From the NCBI GenBank assembly GCA_964609825.1, contig CAZSSH010000003.1:62001-126000 (forward strand): a DNA stretch of 64,000 nt, in the 5' to 3' direction. Origin of the DNA: CAZSSH01 sp964609825. Its GTDB lineage: Bacteria > Verrucomicrobiota > Lentisphaeria > Victivallales > Victivallaceae. Each line of letters opens with the position of its first letter. Position 1 is the stretch's first letter. Positions 1 to 7,396 of this stretch are shown here, piece by piece. The notes under the pieces are model-generated. The model was not told the origin of the DNA. It saw only the letters and a program-made list of their open reading frames with translations, and did not search any database. Both the position numbers and the translations under genes were made by a program.

Positions 1-1638
1 CCCGGCTTGCCCCGGCGTCACATCCAGCGAGCCGCCGGTATCGGGCAAGCTCATCCGCTGCAAGGCGTGGCCGCTGCGGCAAATGCTGTACATGGCCCCG
101 TCCTGCGGCTTGACCAGCGACCAACTGAGCAGCCGGTTGCCCTCATAATAGGAGGCATTGACCGCTTTGCCGTTGATGCGCAGCACCACCCCTTGCTCCG
201 GCCCGGCCAAACGGTGCAATGGGATTGAGTAAAACAACTGGTCGAGACGGTTGCGCGGCGTCACCACGGCGATGTCGGGCAAGTTTTGATAAGTAAAAAC
301 GTTGCCGTCACTAGCGGTGAGCGTCACTCTGACTTTAATCACCCGGCTTGCTTTGCGGTCGGCGGTATATGCGTCCGTCCAACGGTAATCCTTCATCATC
401 GTAAAATCAAGCTCGGGCGAGGCGTGCTCGGCCAAAACTTTGTCCTGCTCGGATAATAAGGTGATTTTTACGTTGCCGCTTTTGATGGTATTCTCCGCCG
501 GGAGCGGTAAAAACTCAAGCATCAAAGGTTCGCCGGTGCTCAACGCCTTGCGGTACGAAAGCACGCTTTGCGGCACGCCGGGCTCAACATCGCAAATTTT
601 ATGACCGTTGTAATCCGCCAGAAACCGTTCGGCGATTTCCAGACGCGAGGTCAGGGTCGAAAACGACGGCAGCAAGGTCGTCGCCTCTTTGTAATCATTG
701 GCCACCCAGTGCAAAAAATCAACATTGGCCGATCCGGTTTTTTCCCAAACCTGACGCAGTAATTTTGTCCCGTCATGGCTGATAAAGTTGCGGTTGTACG
801 GCCGGTCGCTCAAATAACCTGGCCACAAGGTACCGCCCAAATACTTTGCGGCTTTGAGGCCGGTCGCTTTTTGCCGCAATTTTGCGGGAAAGGTGGCCCC
901 CTCAAGCAAACTTGAGTTGCCAAAATTATAGACGCCGTCAAAGAGCTCCAGATACGGGCGATTCTGATCCAAATCAAAATCGCCAGTCAACGCCGGCTGC
1001 AAACCGCCCAGCTCCATAATCCAAAAGAGATTGTGTCCCTTGCGGTTGCTCTCGGCAATGACTTTTTGCCAAAACTCCGCCGGGATATAATTGTTGACGT
1101 AAAACATCACAATTAAACGCCCGTCCTGTCGGCGCCAGACCGGCGATTGGCCGCACTCCTTGACCATCAAGTCCAAGCTGGCGTTAAAAAATTCGACCGC
1201 CTTGTCCGACCCGAGCTGGCGGTAGGCCGCCAGATACTCCAAGTACGGAATCATGGTCATCTGATTGCCGGGAATCGCCGCCGCGGCTTTTTCGACATAT
1301 TTCATCAATTGCAGCTGCCGGTTGATGTTGTGCCCTATTTCCGGTTTTTGCAGTGAAGCGTGATTGTAAAACAAGCCGTCGGCGCCAAAGGTATTCCACC
1401 CGTGCCGCTGCAAAATGATCATCTCCTTGCGGTGAAGACTGACCGCAAACTCATCCGCATCAAACGGCTTGGCAAAATCCCAGGTCAAAGGCAAAATGGA
1501 GAAATCATACGGAGTCACCAGTCCTTTGCCGGTCACCGTCGGCGCATACCAGCCCATATAGTTGGCGAGCGTCATCTTTTCGCCTGCCGCGAGTACGGCA
1601 ACAGCAAACAATAAAGTTATCAGGATGTACTTTTTCAT
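1..1638 (-). CDS. Secreted putative glycoside hydrolase (GH71/GH99-like), 3' end outside window
   Basis: The minus-strand frame is open from the ATG at 1638 to base 1, giving 546 codons with no stop, so the C-terminus lies beyond the window. The N-terminus is a Sec signal peptide (MKKYILITLLFAVAVLAAG). The next region contains NYMGWYAP, an aromatic-rich stretch and LQRHGWNTFGADGLFYN, which resembles the (beta/alpha)8 start of GH71/GH99-type hydrolases; residues from about 370 look like a beta-sandwich. The ATG is 1 nt after the pseudopilin stop, with AAGGA as ribosome site inside the end of that gene, so the two are translationally coupled. It is the last seen gene of the FAD oxidoreductase-pseudopilin-hydrolase operon. 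Family assignment is by eye; the exported TIM-barrel call is firmer than the GH number. Confidence 0.6.
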   Translation of the reverse strand, partial: MKKYILITLLFAVAVLAAGEKMTLANYMGWYAPTVTGKGLVTPYDFSILPLTWDFAKPFDADEFAVSLHRKEMIILQRHGWNTFGADGLFYNHASLQKPEIGHNINRQLQLMKYVEKAAAAIPGNQMTMIPYLEYLAAYRQLGSDKAVEFFNASLDLMVKECGQSPVWRRQDGRLIVMFYVNNYIPAEFWQKVIAESNRKGHNLFWIMELGGLQPALTGDFDLDQNRPYLELFDGVYNFGNSSLLEGATFPAKLRQKATGLKAAKYLGGTLWPGYLSDRPYNRNFISHDGTKLLRQVWEKTGSANVDFLHWVANDYKEATTLLPSFSTLTSRLEIAERFLADYNGHKICDVEPGVPQSVLSYRKALSTGEPLMLEFLPLPAENTIKSGNVKITLLSEQDKVLAEHASPELDFTMMKDYRWTDAYTADRKASRVIKVRVTLTASDGNVFTYQNLPDIAVVTPRNRLDQLFYSIPLHRLAGPEQGVVLRINGKAVNASYYEGNRLLSWSLVKPQDGAMYSICRSGHALQRMSLPDTGGSLDVTPGQAG

Positions 1639-1639
1639 A

Positions 1640-2377
1640 TTAATCCTTGGGGTTGCGGGTCCAAAAACCGCGCGGCAGCGTCGCCGAACCGGTCCCGATG
1701 GTGCGATTGTAATCCAAATTGACGGCGCGGCCGTCGGCAAACAAGTAATTATTTTTATTGGCATGGTAATCGGGCATCTGCGAATACACCGGGGTTGAGG
1801 CTGTTGTCGCATACAAATTGATGATCCGGGTGTTGCCGCAAAACAGCCAGCGGTTGTCCGGCACCTTGGCCTCCCCGATCGCAATCAGCTCGCTCGGCTT
1901 GGGTACTTGCGGCAATTTAAGACATTTACCAAGTTTGCTGTAACCGATCCCGAGCAAGAGACTGTTGTCGGTATTGGCCGGGTCGGCGCCGGAATTCATC
2001 GCATAACTGCGCGGTTTGAGTCCGGCAAAGGCCGCCTGCGAGTAATCGCGATCCAAGGTATCGGACGGGCATTTAAAAAGCGTCACCCCCTTGTCCGTCC
2101 ATTTTATGCCGCCGTAGAGCATCAGCAAATTGACCCAGGTGGTGTCTTTGTTGGCCTCGTACCATAAATAGGGATAATAATCGCGATTGTCAAAGGTATA
2201 TTGCGCCATCGACAACCCGAGCTGCTTTTGATTGTTGAGACAAGCGGTTTTACGCGCCTGTTCGCGCGCCTGATTCAACGCGGGCAGCAGCATCGAGGCC
2301 AAAATAGCGATGATCGCAATTACTACTAAAAGCTCGATCAAAGTAAAAATAGCTTGTCGTGTTTTCAAAATTCTCAT
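1640..2377 (-). CDS. Pseudopilin-like protein (prepilin-type N-terminus, DUF1559/H-X9-DG type)
   Basis: The protein has 245 aa. Residues 11-30 are the type IV/type II pilin-like helix starting FTLIELLVVIAI, with the usual Glu five residues into the predicted mature protein (E15) and a ten-residue basic leader. The residue before the predicted cleavage point is Ile, not the usual Gly. The rest is a globular domain with one CP motif (about 105), FADGRA near 215 and a C-terminal FWTRN. Its ATG overlaps the stop of the upstream FAD oxidoreductase (ATGA, 2374-2377) and its stop nearly touches the hydrolase start, so all three form one operon. Family members are very numerous in Lentisphaerota and Planctomycetota; their role is not known and here is probably linked to saccharide use. 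Confidence 0.85.
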   Translation of the reverse strand: MRILKTRQAIFTLIELLVVIAIIAILASMLLPALNQAREQARKTACLNNQKQLGLSMAQYTFDNRDYYPYLWYEANKDTTWVNLLMLYGGIKWTDKGVTLFKCPSDTLDRDYSQAAFAGLKPRSYAMNSGADPANTDNSLLLGIGYSKLGKCLKLPQVPKPSELIAIGEAKVPDNRWLFCGNTRIINLYATTASTPVYSQMPDYHANKNNYLFADGRAVNLDYNRTIGTGSATLPRGFWTRNPKD

Positions 2378-3651
2378 TTTTTTACCTCTCTGGTGACTTT
2401 GATATAATCAACTTGACTTGGCAGACATTGTTCTTTGACCGCAAACGCGGCAAGCACCCCGGCGGCTTCGCCCAGCATTGCCGCATCGCCGGTCACCCGG
2501 TAACTGGCATGGGCAAAAAAGTCGCCGCTCACGCAGCGCCCGGCCATCAGCAAATTATCGATATTGACACTCATCAGGGCGCGCAGCGGGATATCGTAAT
2601 TGACCATCTTGACCTCCGAGTGCTCAATTTTGCAATGACTCTTGTCATCCAAAGCATGAATATCGACGCAGGCGGTGACTTCGCAAATGCCGTCACTATG
2701 CCGCTGCCCGCACTCAAGGTCGCGGCTGGTCACCTCATAGGCTCCGGCCAAACGCCGCGCCTCGCGCACTCCGATGCGGTTGGCGGTCGCCGCCAATTGA
2801 AGATGTTGCCACACGCCGCCATGACTGCGGAGAATATCGATCTGGCGGTTGATTTCGCGGCGTCCCGCCAGCGTCGCAGCGGTCAGCGCACCGGCGTCAA
2901 TCCCGGAGTACCCGTATTGGTGGTTGGCCATCAGATAAAACAAGTCGCCGGAGAGGTGAAACAAGGCCACGCCCTGATAACTGGGCGCATAATCGGAAGT
3001 TTTTAATAACGCCGAAAACCGGTCGGCAACCTCATGCCAAGTGCCCCCGTCACTGGTATACGGCAAAACTTCCTCTTTTTTGATCCCGGTCAGCAACGCT
3101 ATCAGCGACATCGGCTGAACTTTGCCGCTCGCCGGATGGCCGACGGCAAACGGATTGCCGGCCAGCGCTCCCAAATCGCCGTCGCCGGTACAGTCGATAA
3201 AAATCCTTGCCGCCCAGGACTCGCGCCCCGACTTTGACTCCGTGATTGCGTGAGTGATTTTGCCGCCGTCTTTGACAACAGCGCAAACCGTGGTGTGATA
3301 CCTGAGCTCAATGCCCTCGGCCAGACACCAGCTCTCCAAAAAATACTTCATTGCCTCGACGTCAAAGGCAAAAGAATATTTGCCGTGCAACATTTTTTGT
3401 TCGCGCAAATTGCGGATGATCTCGGTAATCAAGGCATGCTCCGGCTTGGTCGCGGCGTCAATGATCCATGCCACCATCCCGCTTGTCCAGATCCCGCCCA
3501 GACACCCGGCGGACTCAAGGAGCAAAACTTTGGACCCCCGCCGGGCCGCCGCCACCGCCGCACATACCCCGGCCGGACCGCCGCCGGCAACGATTACTTG
3601 ATATTCTCCGGCGACCGGGGTCTGCCGCGCACTCTCTGTCACAAAACTCAT
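2374..3651 (-). CDS. FAD-dependent oxidoreductase (FAD_oxidored, PF12831-like)
   Basis: The protein has 425 aa from the chosen start. It has a dinucleotide-binding motif GGGPAG (residues 23-28) after a beta strand, then KVLLLE and CLGGIWTSG, the typical N-terminus of the FAD-dependent oxidoreductase family found beside glycoside hydrolases. The motif DCTGDGDLGA in the middle is also family-typical. No signal peptide is seen, so it is cytoplasmic. An ATG at 3702 exists, but the likely -10 element (3707-3712) puts transcription start near 3700, so the ATG at 3651 is preferred. It is first gene of an operon with the pseudopilin (4-nt overlap) and the secreted hydrolase, divergent from the AraC gene at 3785. 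The substrate is unknown; oxidation of a released sugar or polyol is an inference. Confidence 0.85.
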   Translation of the reverse strand: MSFVTESARQTPVAGEYQVIVAGGGPAGVCAAVAAARRGSKVLLLESAGCLGGIWTSGMVAWIIDAATKPEHALITEIIRNLREQKMLHGKYSFAFDVEAMKYFLESWCLAEGIELRYHTTVCAVVKDGGKITHAITESKSGRESWAARIFIDCTGDGDLGALAGNPFAVGHPASGKVQPMSLIALLTGIKKEEVLPYTSDGGTWHEVADRFSALLKTSDYAPSYQGVALFHLSGDLFYLMANHQYGYSGIDAGALTAATLAGRREINRQIDILRSHGGVWQHLQLAATANRIGVREARRLAGAYEVTSRDLECGQRHSDGICEVTACVDIHALDDKSHCKIEHSEVKMVNYDIPLRALMSVNIDNLLMAGRCVSGDFFAHASYRVTGDAAMLGEAAGVLAAFAVKEQCLPSQVDYIKVTREVKK

Positions 3652-3706
3652 TTTACAGTTGTCTTTCGTATTTTTGCAATGCATGTCAATTTTTGTCAAC
3701 ATTTAT

Positions 3707-3735
3707 ATTATAGCTGACTTTTTTCGATTTGACAA
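3707..3735 (-). promoter_or_regulatory. Promoter of the FAD oxidoreductase operon
   Basis: On the minus strand TTGTCA (3735-3730), a 17-nt spacer and TATAAT (3712-3707) form a near-consensus sigma-70 promoter. The -35 box overlaps the -35 box of the opposite promoter (TTGACA, 3729-3734), so the two promoters share five bases. Confidence 0.75.
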
Positions 3736-3756
3736 TTCATAAATAAGCTGTATTAT
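3729..3756 (+). promoter_or_regulatory. Promoter of the PocR/AraC regulator
   Basis: TTGACA (3729-3734), a 16-nt spacer and TATTAT (3751-3756) lie upstream of the ATG at 3785, which has GGGGA as ribosome site. The predicted leader is about 22 nt. It shares its -35 region with the divergent operon promoter, so the two probably compete for polymerase. Confidence 0.7.
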
Positions 3757-3784
3757 TATACAAAAACGCTATTATGGGGATTAA

Positions 3785-4654
3785 ATGGAATTTTTTGATC
3801 TGAAATTTGAAGAAAATACCGGTCTTCGCTACGAAACAGCGCTGCGCGAAATCGAAGCAAAGTTTAAGGTTTCAATCACCGTCCACGACCTTTTCGGCAA
3901 ACTGGGGGACATTTACGACAACCCGTTGCTGCCGGGGCGGCATCTGCACGCCCACCCGTGCTGCCGGCGCGGCCGCGACACCGTGAGCGGCTGGGATCAA
4001 AAGTGCGGCCGCGAGTGTTTCGGCATAGCCGAACGCCATGCGGGAAAAGTATTGAAACCTTATCTCAAGGATTGTTACAAAGGGTTGCGCGAGCTGGTAA
4101 TCCCGGTCATCGCCAACGACAGCCATCAAATGACTTTGTTTGCCGGGGTGTTTCGCGGCGCCACACCGCCCGACGAAATAATGCCGGAGTGGTTTCAAAT
4201 ACTCTACCAAACATTGCCCGAAGCCGACCCGGCACAGTTGCAGCAACTCGCAGAAATCCTCCGGTTGCTGGGACTCGCGCTGCTCGCGGAAGCCAACACC
4301 GTCCCGCCCGGCACCGGCGACCGGCTGGCGCAAATCCGCCGTTTTATCTTTGAGCACGCACACGAAAACATATCCCTCAACGATCTGGCCGAAGAAATGT
4401 ATATCTCAAGCTCCCGCACCGGCCACTTGGTCCGGCTGCTGGCCGGGCGGTCTTTTGGCGAGTTGTTAAAAGAAGAGCGCATGCTCCGCGCCCGGCGGCT
4501 CTTGCTTAATACCGACCGCAAATTGAGCGACATCGCCGAAGCAGTTGGCTACCCCAACTGCTGTTACTTCAACCGGGTGTTTCAGCAATTTTTCGGCTGC
4601 CCGCCGGGGCGCTACCGGACAAATCCGGAGCAATTGCTCCCCGACCGGACATAA
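3785..4654 (+). CDS. AraC-family regulator with PocR-like sensory domain
   Basis: The protein has 289 aa. Residues 30-125 resemble the PocR sensor domain, with a cysteine pattern (C59, C60, C74, C78, C97) and the DCYKGLRELVIPV stretch seen in that family, which often binds small molecules or a metal cluster. Residues 180-280 are a double helix-turn-helix AraC domain (LAEEMYISSS then IAEAVGYPNCCYFNRVFQ). It is divergent from the FAD oxidoreductase-pseudopilin-hydrolase operon with overlapping promoters and is its likely regulator; the inducer is unknown. Confidence 0.85.
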   Translation: MEFFDLKFEENTGLRYETALREIEAKFKVSITVHDLFGKLGDIYDNPLLPGRHLHAHPCCRRGRDTVSGWDQKCGRECFGIAERHAGKVLKPYLKDCYKGLRELVIPVIANDSHQMTLFAGVFRGATPPDEIMPEWFQILYQTLPEADPAQLQQLAEILRLLGLALLAEANTVPPGTGDRLAQIRRFIFEHAHENISLNDLAEEMYISSSRTGHLVRLLAGRSFGELLKEERMLRARRLLLNTDRKLSDIAEAVGYPNCCYFNRVFQQFFGCPPGRYRTNPEQLLPDRT

Positions 4655-4866
4655 TCAATATGTTAGCAGATTGTTTTTTTGTCAAAATCCGCGTTAACCC
4701 AACTTGACGAAAAACATTTGCCGGTGTATTTTGAGCAATGGTTCAATCATGTTTTTTTGATGCGAGGCATATTATGTTACACTTAATCCCCCGATTATAT
4801 CATTATTTGCACAACAACCCGCCAAGCTTGAGAATAACCTTTTTGATAAATAAATAATTGATTGTA

Positions 4867-5361
4867 TTAATTTAACTTTTTGTTTTTCTTTCTCTCAATT
4901 TTCACCCAATGTTTACCGAAACTGATTTCATGAGTTCTCATTTCGGAATTTCCATTATTATTCGATGATTTGAATAAAATCCTAGCAATCTTTTCAAACT
5001 CAACAATAAAAGTTTCTTTGTTTTTGTAATCTTTCCCTAACATGATTTGATAGGATTTGCCATTTTTATCTCTCACTTGCAAGAAAAGTCCTGCATCAGA
5101 GTCCGCATTTTTGTCGCGAATAGGTTTGATATATTTATCATATGCAGCCCATATTTTTTCTGCAATATAAAGAGCTGACGCTGTAGTACTGATTATCGTA
5201 GCCCAATCCATAGAGGCCATCATATGCACTCCTGGAGCTGGTTTTAATTGATACAAATCAACATCATTCAGATTCTCTGATAAAAAATCCATAAACTCAT
5301 CAGTTGAAACTTTTCCTCCGGTGTTGGCCAATGCACCTTGTAAAATCAATTCGTCATTCAT
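4867..5361 (-). CDS. Small protein of unknown family, possibly effector-associated (EACC1-like)
   Basis: The protein has 164 aa. A start region (FMDFLSENL) is followed by a Pro-Ala-Pro-Gly turn and a hydrophobic helix at about 50-72 (WATIISTTASALYIAEKIW). Then comes a beta hairpin, LFLQVRDKNGKSYQIMLG, and a helix. This layout recalls effector-associated constant component 1 (EACC1) proteins that partner effectors in bacterial conflict systems; the match is by eye and weak. The C-terminus is very Lys-rich. The ribosome site GGGAGA is clear. It lies 48 nt downstream of the zinc-ribbon effector gene, on the same strand, in the same AT-rich stretch, so the two are probably cotranscribed and horizontally acquired. 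Confidence 0.7.
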   Translation of the reverse strand: MNDELILQGALANTGGKVSTDEFMDFLSENLNDVDLYQLKPAPGVHMMASMDWATIISTTASALYIAEKIWAAYDKYIKPIRDKNADSDAGLFLQVRDKNGKSYQIMLGKDYKNKETFIVEFEKIARILFKSSNNNGNSEMRTHEISFGKHWVKIERKKNKKLN

Positions 5362-5409
5362 TTTAATCTCCCTTGTTTTTTCCGTAAAACTACCTAAATT
5401 CAGTAAAGG

Positions 5410-6438
5410 TTATTTTACCTCATTCTTTCCTTTGCCAACAGTAGCAATAATATGCTCTTTTAGGTATTCAATGTAGTCATTATTTCCTGTCTTGATTATT
5501 CCGTTATCATCGTGCCAAATAATTGTGCTTTTTTGCTGAACATCAAAATGCAAACGATTTTGATCAAATGAGGTTTTGTTGCATGTGTGAATGACTTGAA
5601 GCCCCAACCCTTTGGCATACCCAGCCTCATAATACACACCACCGCGAACACCATTTTTTGCTTTTTTGCGGACTGTTATTTCAGGTGCGCAAGAAAAATC
5701 AGCAATAACAAAACGTGATTCATTTATCAAATTTATAATTTTATCCATAATAAAGTCATTATGCATAACTTTTCTAATATCTATGGGTATGTAACCGGCT
5801 TGTTTAATTGCGGTAATTGTCGCTTCTACATACTTATCCATAGTATCATCAAACCACATTGCAATAAAAGCAGTATTTTTGTTTGTGATTTGTTCATCTA
5901 ATTTTTTAGCTGCTTTCCAACCTGAAAATGTAAGGTTAATACTATCTGGCTCTTTAAGCGAACGACTATCTGTAACAATGATATAGTCAAGTTCTTCTAA
6001 TGCTGTCATTACCAGTCTTGCTTTGTCGGGATCTCGTTCAAAAAACAGATAATTATTATCGTTATGATAAAATGATTCAAGAGGTTCATAGTTTCTATAC
6101 AAATTAAGTAAAGAACGATATACTTTCTCTTCAAAATCTTTTGGATAAGTATCTAAAAAATCATGACCATTTACAAAAGGACGTTTATCTGGAGATAGTT
6201 CAATTGCAAATGGAGTTTCTCCTTTTGATCTCATTTCCGCAGCAAGTGATAGTGCTTTTTTGTCAAATTCTTTCTTGATTGCATTATTATCTAGCTTTTC
6301 AAAAAACTCATACGCATCTTTAGAAATAGTATATTCACCACATCGAGGACATGAATATTCTAATCCATCATAAGTTGATTCTTTTATCCAATTAGCATCT
6401 ATTGAAAAACAAATAAAACATCTCTCTCTATTGTACAT
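5410..6438 (-). CDS. Zinc ribbon plus nucleoside deoxyribosyltransferase/TIR-like effector candidate
   Basis: The protein has 342 aa. The N-terminus is a zinc ribbon (C7, C10, C30, C33). After a helical middle region, residues 187-310 form a Rossmann-like domain: strand FIAMWFD (191-197), helix, strand with IDIRK, then FVIADFS (D247) and GGVYYEAGYAKGLGLQVI. The ADFS...YYEAGYA pattern is that of the nucleoside 2-deoxyribosyltransferase/TIR-like superfamily, with E271 as catalytic candidate. Such domains cleave glycosidic bonds in nucleotides or NAD+ and serve as effectors in phage defence. The gene is strongly AT-rich compared with both flanks. An immune role is inferred; the enzyme fold call is fairly good. 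Confidence 0.75.
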   Translation of the reverse strand: MYNRERCFICFSIDANWIKESTYDGLEYSCPRCGEYTISKDAYEFFEKLDNNAIKKEFDKKALSLAAEMRSKGETPFAIELSPDKRPFVNGHDFLDTYPKDFEEKVYRSLLNLYRNYEPLESFYHNDNNYLFFERDPDKARLVMTALEELDYIIVTDSRSLKEPDSINLTFSGWKAAKKLDEQITNKNTAFIAMWFDDTMDKYVEATITAIKQAGYIPIDIRKVMHNDFIMDKIINLINESRFVIADFSCAPEITVRKKAKNGVRGGVYYEAGYAKGLGLQVIHTCNKTSFDQNRLHFDVQQKSTIIWHDDNGIIKTGNNDYIEYLKEHIIATVGKGKNEVK

Positions 6439-6636
6439 AATCGAATCCTATGCTATTTTAACTTATTTTTTTGATAACACTCCAATATCAATATAACGCG
6501 AGGTTACCAAAATACAAATTACTGCTTCAAATGATTTGAGCATAATTCTTTGGCCTATCGCGATATCAAAGGATTTTTTTGCTGATTGCTTGATTTTACT
6601 GTTTATGGGGTGTAGATTAGGGAAAAAGGTGAAAAA

Positions 6637-7389
6637 ATGATTGTATTTCAAAAAATCAAGCATATATTAAATAATGCCAACCCACCCGGATTCAAGTGGA
6701 CGATGTACATCATCTTTCTGTCGCTCTTGGTGCTGGTTAACACTGTTTTTAAGTATTTGATCCCGCGCCAGTTTGATGATGTTTTGATGCTCATCCACGC
6801 GATTGACTATTTTATCTGTGCTTCGTTTTTTATCGATTTTTGCTGGCGGCTCTTGTCCAGCAAAAACAAATGGCGCTTTATGCGCACCGGCTGGATCGAC
6901 TTGCTGGCGAGCATTCCCTATTTTACCTTTTTCCGGCTCGGAAAATTATTTTTTGTATTCAGCGTCATCCGCACCCTCCGGTCGGCCGACCGGGTGCTCA
7001 ACTTTTTGTTTATCAATAAACTCTCCATCACCTTGATTTTTACGTCACTGGTGTTTGCCTCGAGCATCATCATCGCCGCCATTATGGCGCTCTATTTTGA
7101 GCGGGGAGAGCCCGGAGCCAACATCAACACGCCCGGGGATGCCATCTGGTGGGCAATCAACCTTGCAAGCACCTGCGGCAACACCAATTGTGAGCCGGTC
7201 ACCGTCCCCGGCCGGGTGGTCGGCGGCTGTCTGGTGATCATCGGTTACGGGCTCTTTTCGATCAACGCGGGGATCTTGTCAAGCTGGTTTTACCGCAATT
7301 TGCAGGCAGTCAAGGCAATTGCCGAAACCAATAAAAAGACACCCGATGATGCTCCGTCCGCCCCGGACGGCGACCAATCAACCAAATAA
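6637..7389 (+). CDS. Voltage-gated-type ion channel with unusual pore filter
   Basis: The protein has 250 aa. Hydrophobic segments lie near 22-42, 52-73, 85-99 and 132-153. An S4-like stretch at 100-122 carries spaced basic residues (R100, K103, R112, R115, R119). A pore loop at 165-190 and a last helix at 193-217 complete a six-helix channel. The filter region reads TCGNTN (179-184) where potassium channels have TVGYGD, so potassium selectivity is doubtful. The C-terminal tail is hydrophilic. The start is supported by AAGGTG six bases upstream. It is convergent with the large kinase gene, with a 7-bp gap. Confidence 0.8.
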   Translation: MIVFQKIKHILNNANPPGFKWTMYIIFLSLLVLVNTVFKYLIPRQFDDVLMLIHAIDYFICASFFIDFCWRLLSSKNKWRFMRTGWIDLLASIPYFTFFRLGKLFFVFSVIRTLRSADRVLNFLFINKLSITLIFTSLVFASSIIIAAIMALYFERGEPGANINTPGDAIWWAINLASTCGNTNCEPVTVPGRVVGGCLVIIGYGLFSINAGILSSWFYRNLQAVKAIAETNKKTPDDAPSAPDGDQSTK

Positions 7390-7396
7390 AAACCAA

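Noticed and set aside
4655..4866. Gap between the AraC gene and the AT-rich insert as an att site or tRNA remnant
   Set aside because: No tRNA-like fold or flanking direct repeat could be found by eye on both sides of the insert.
6463..6663. 66-aa minus-strand frame before the channel gene
   Set aside because: It has no ribosome site, no family and overlaps the start of the well-supported channel gene; in the AT-rich gap such frames are expected by chance.
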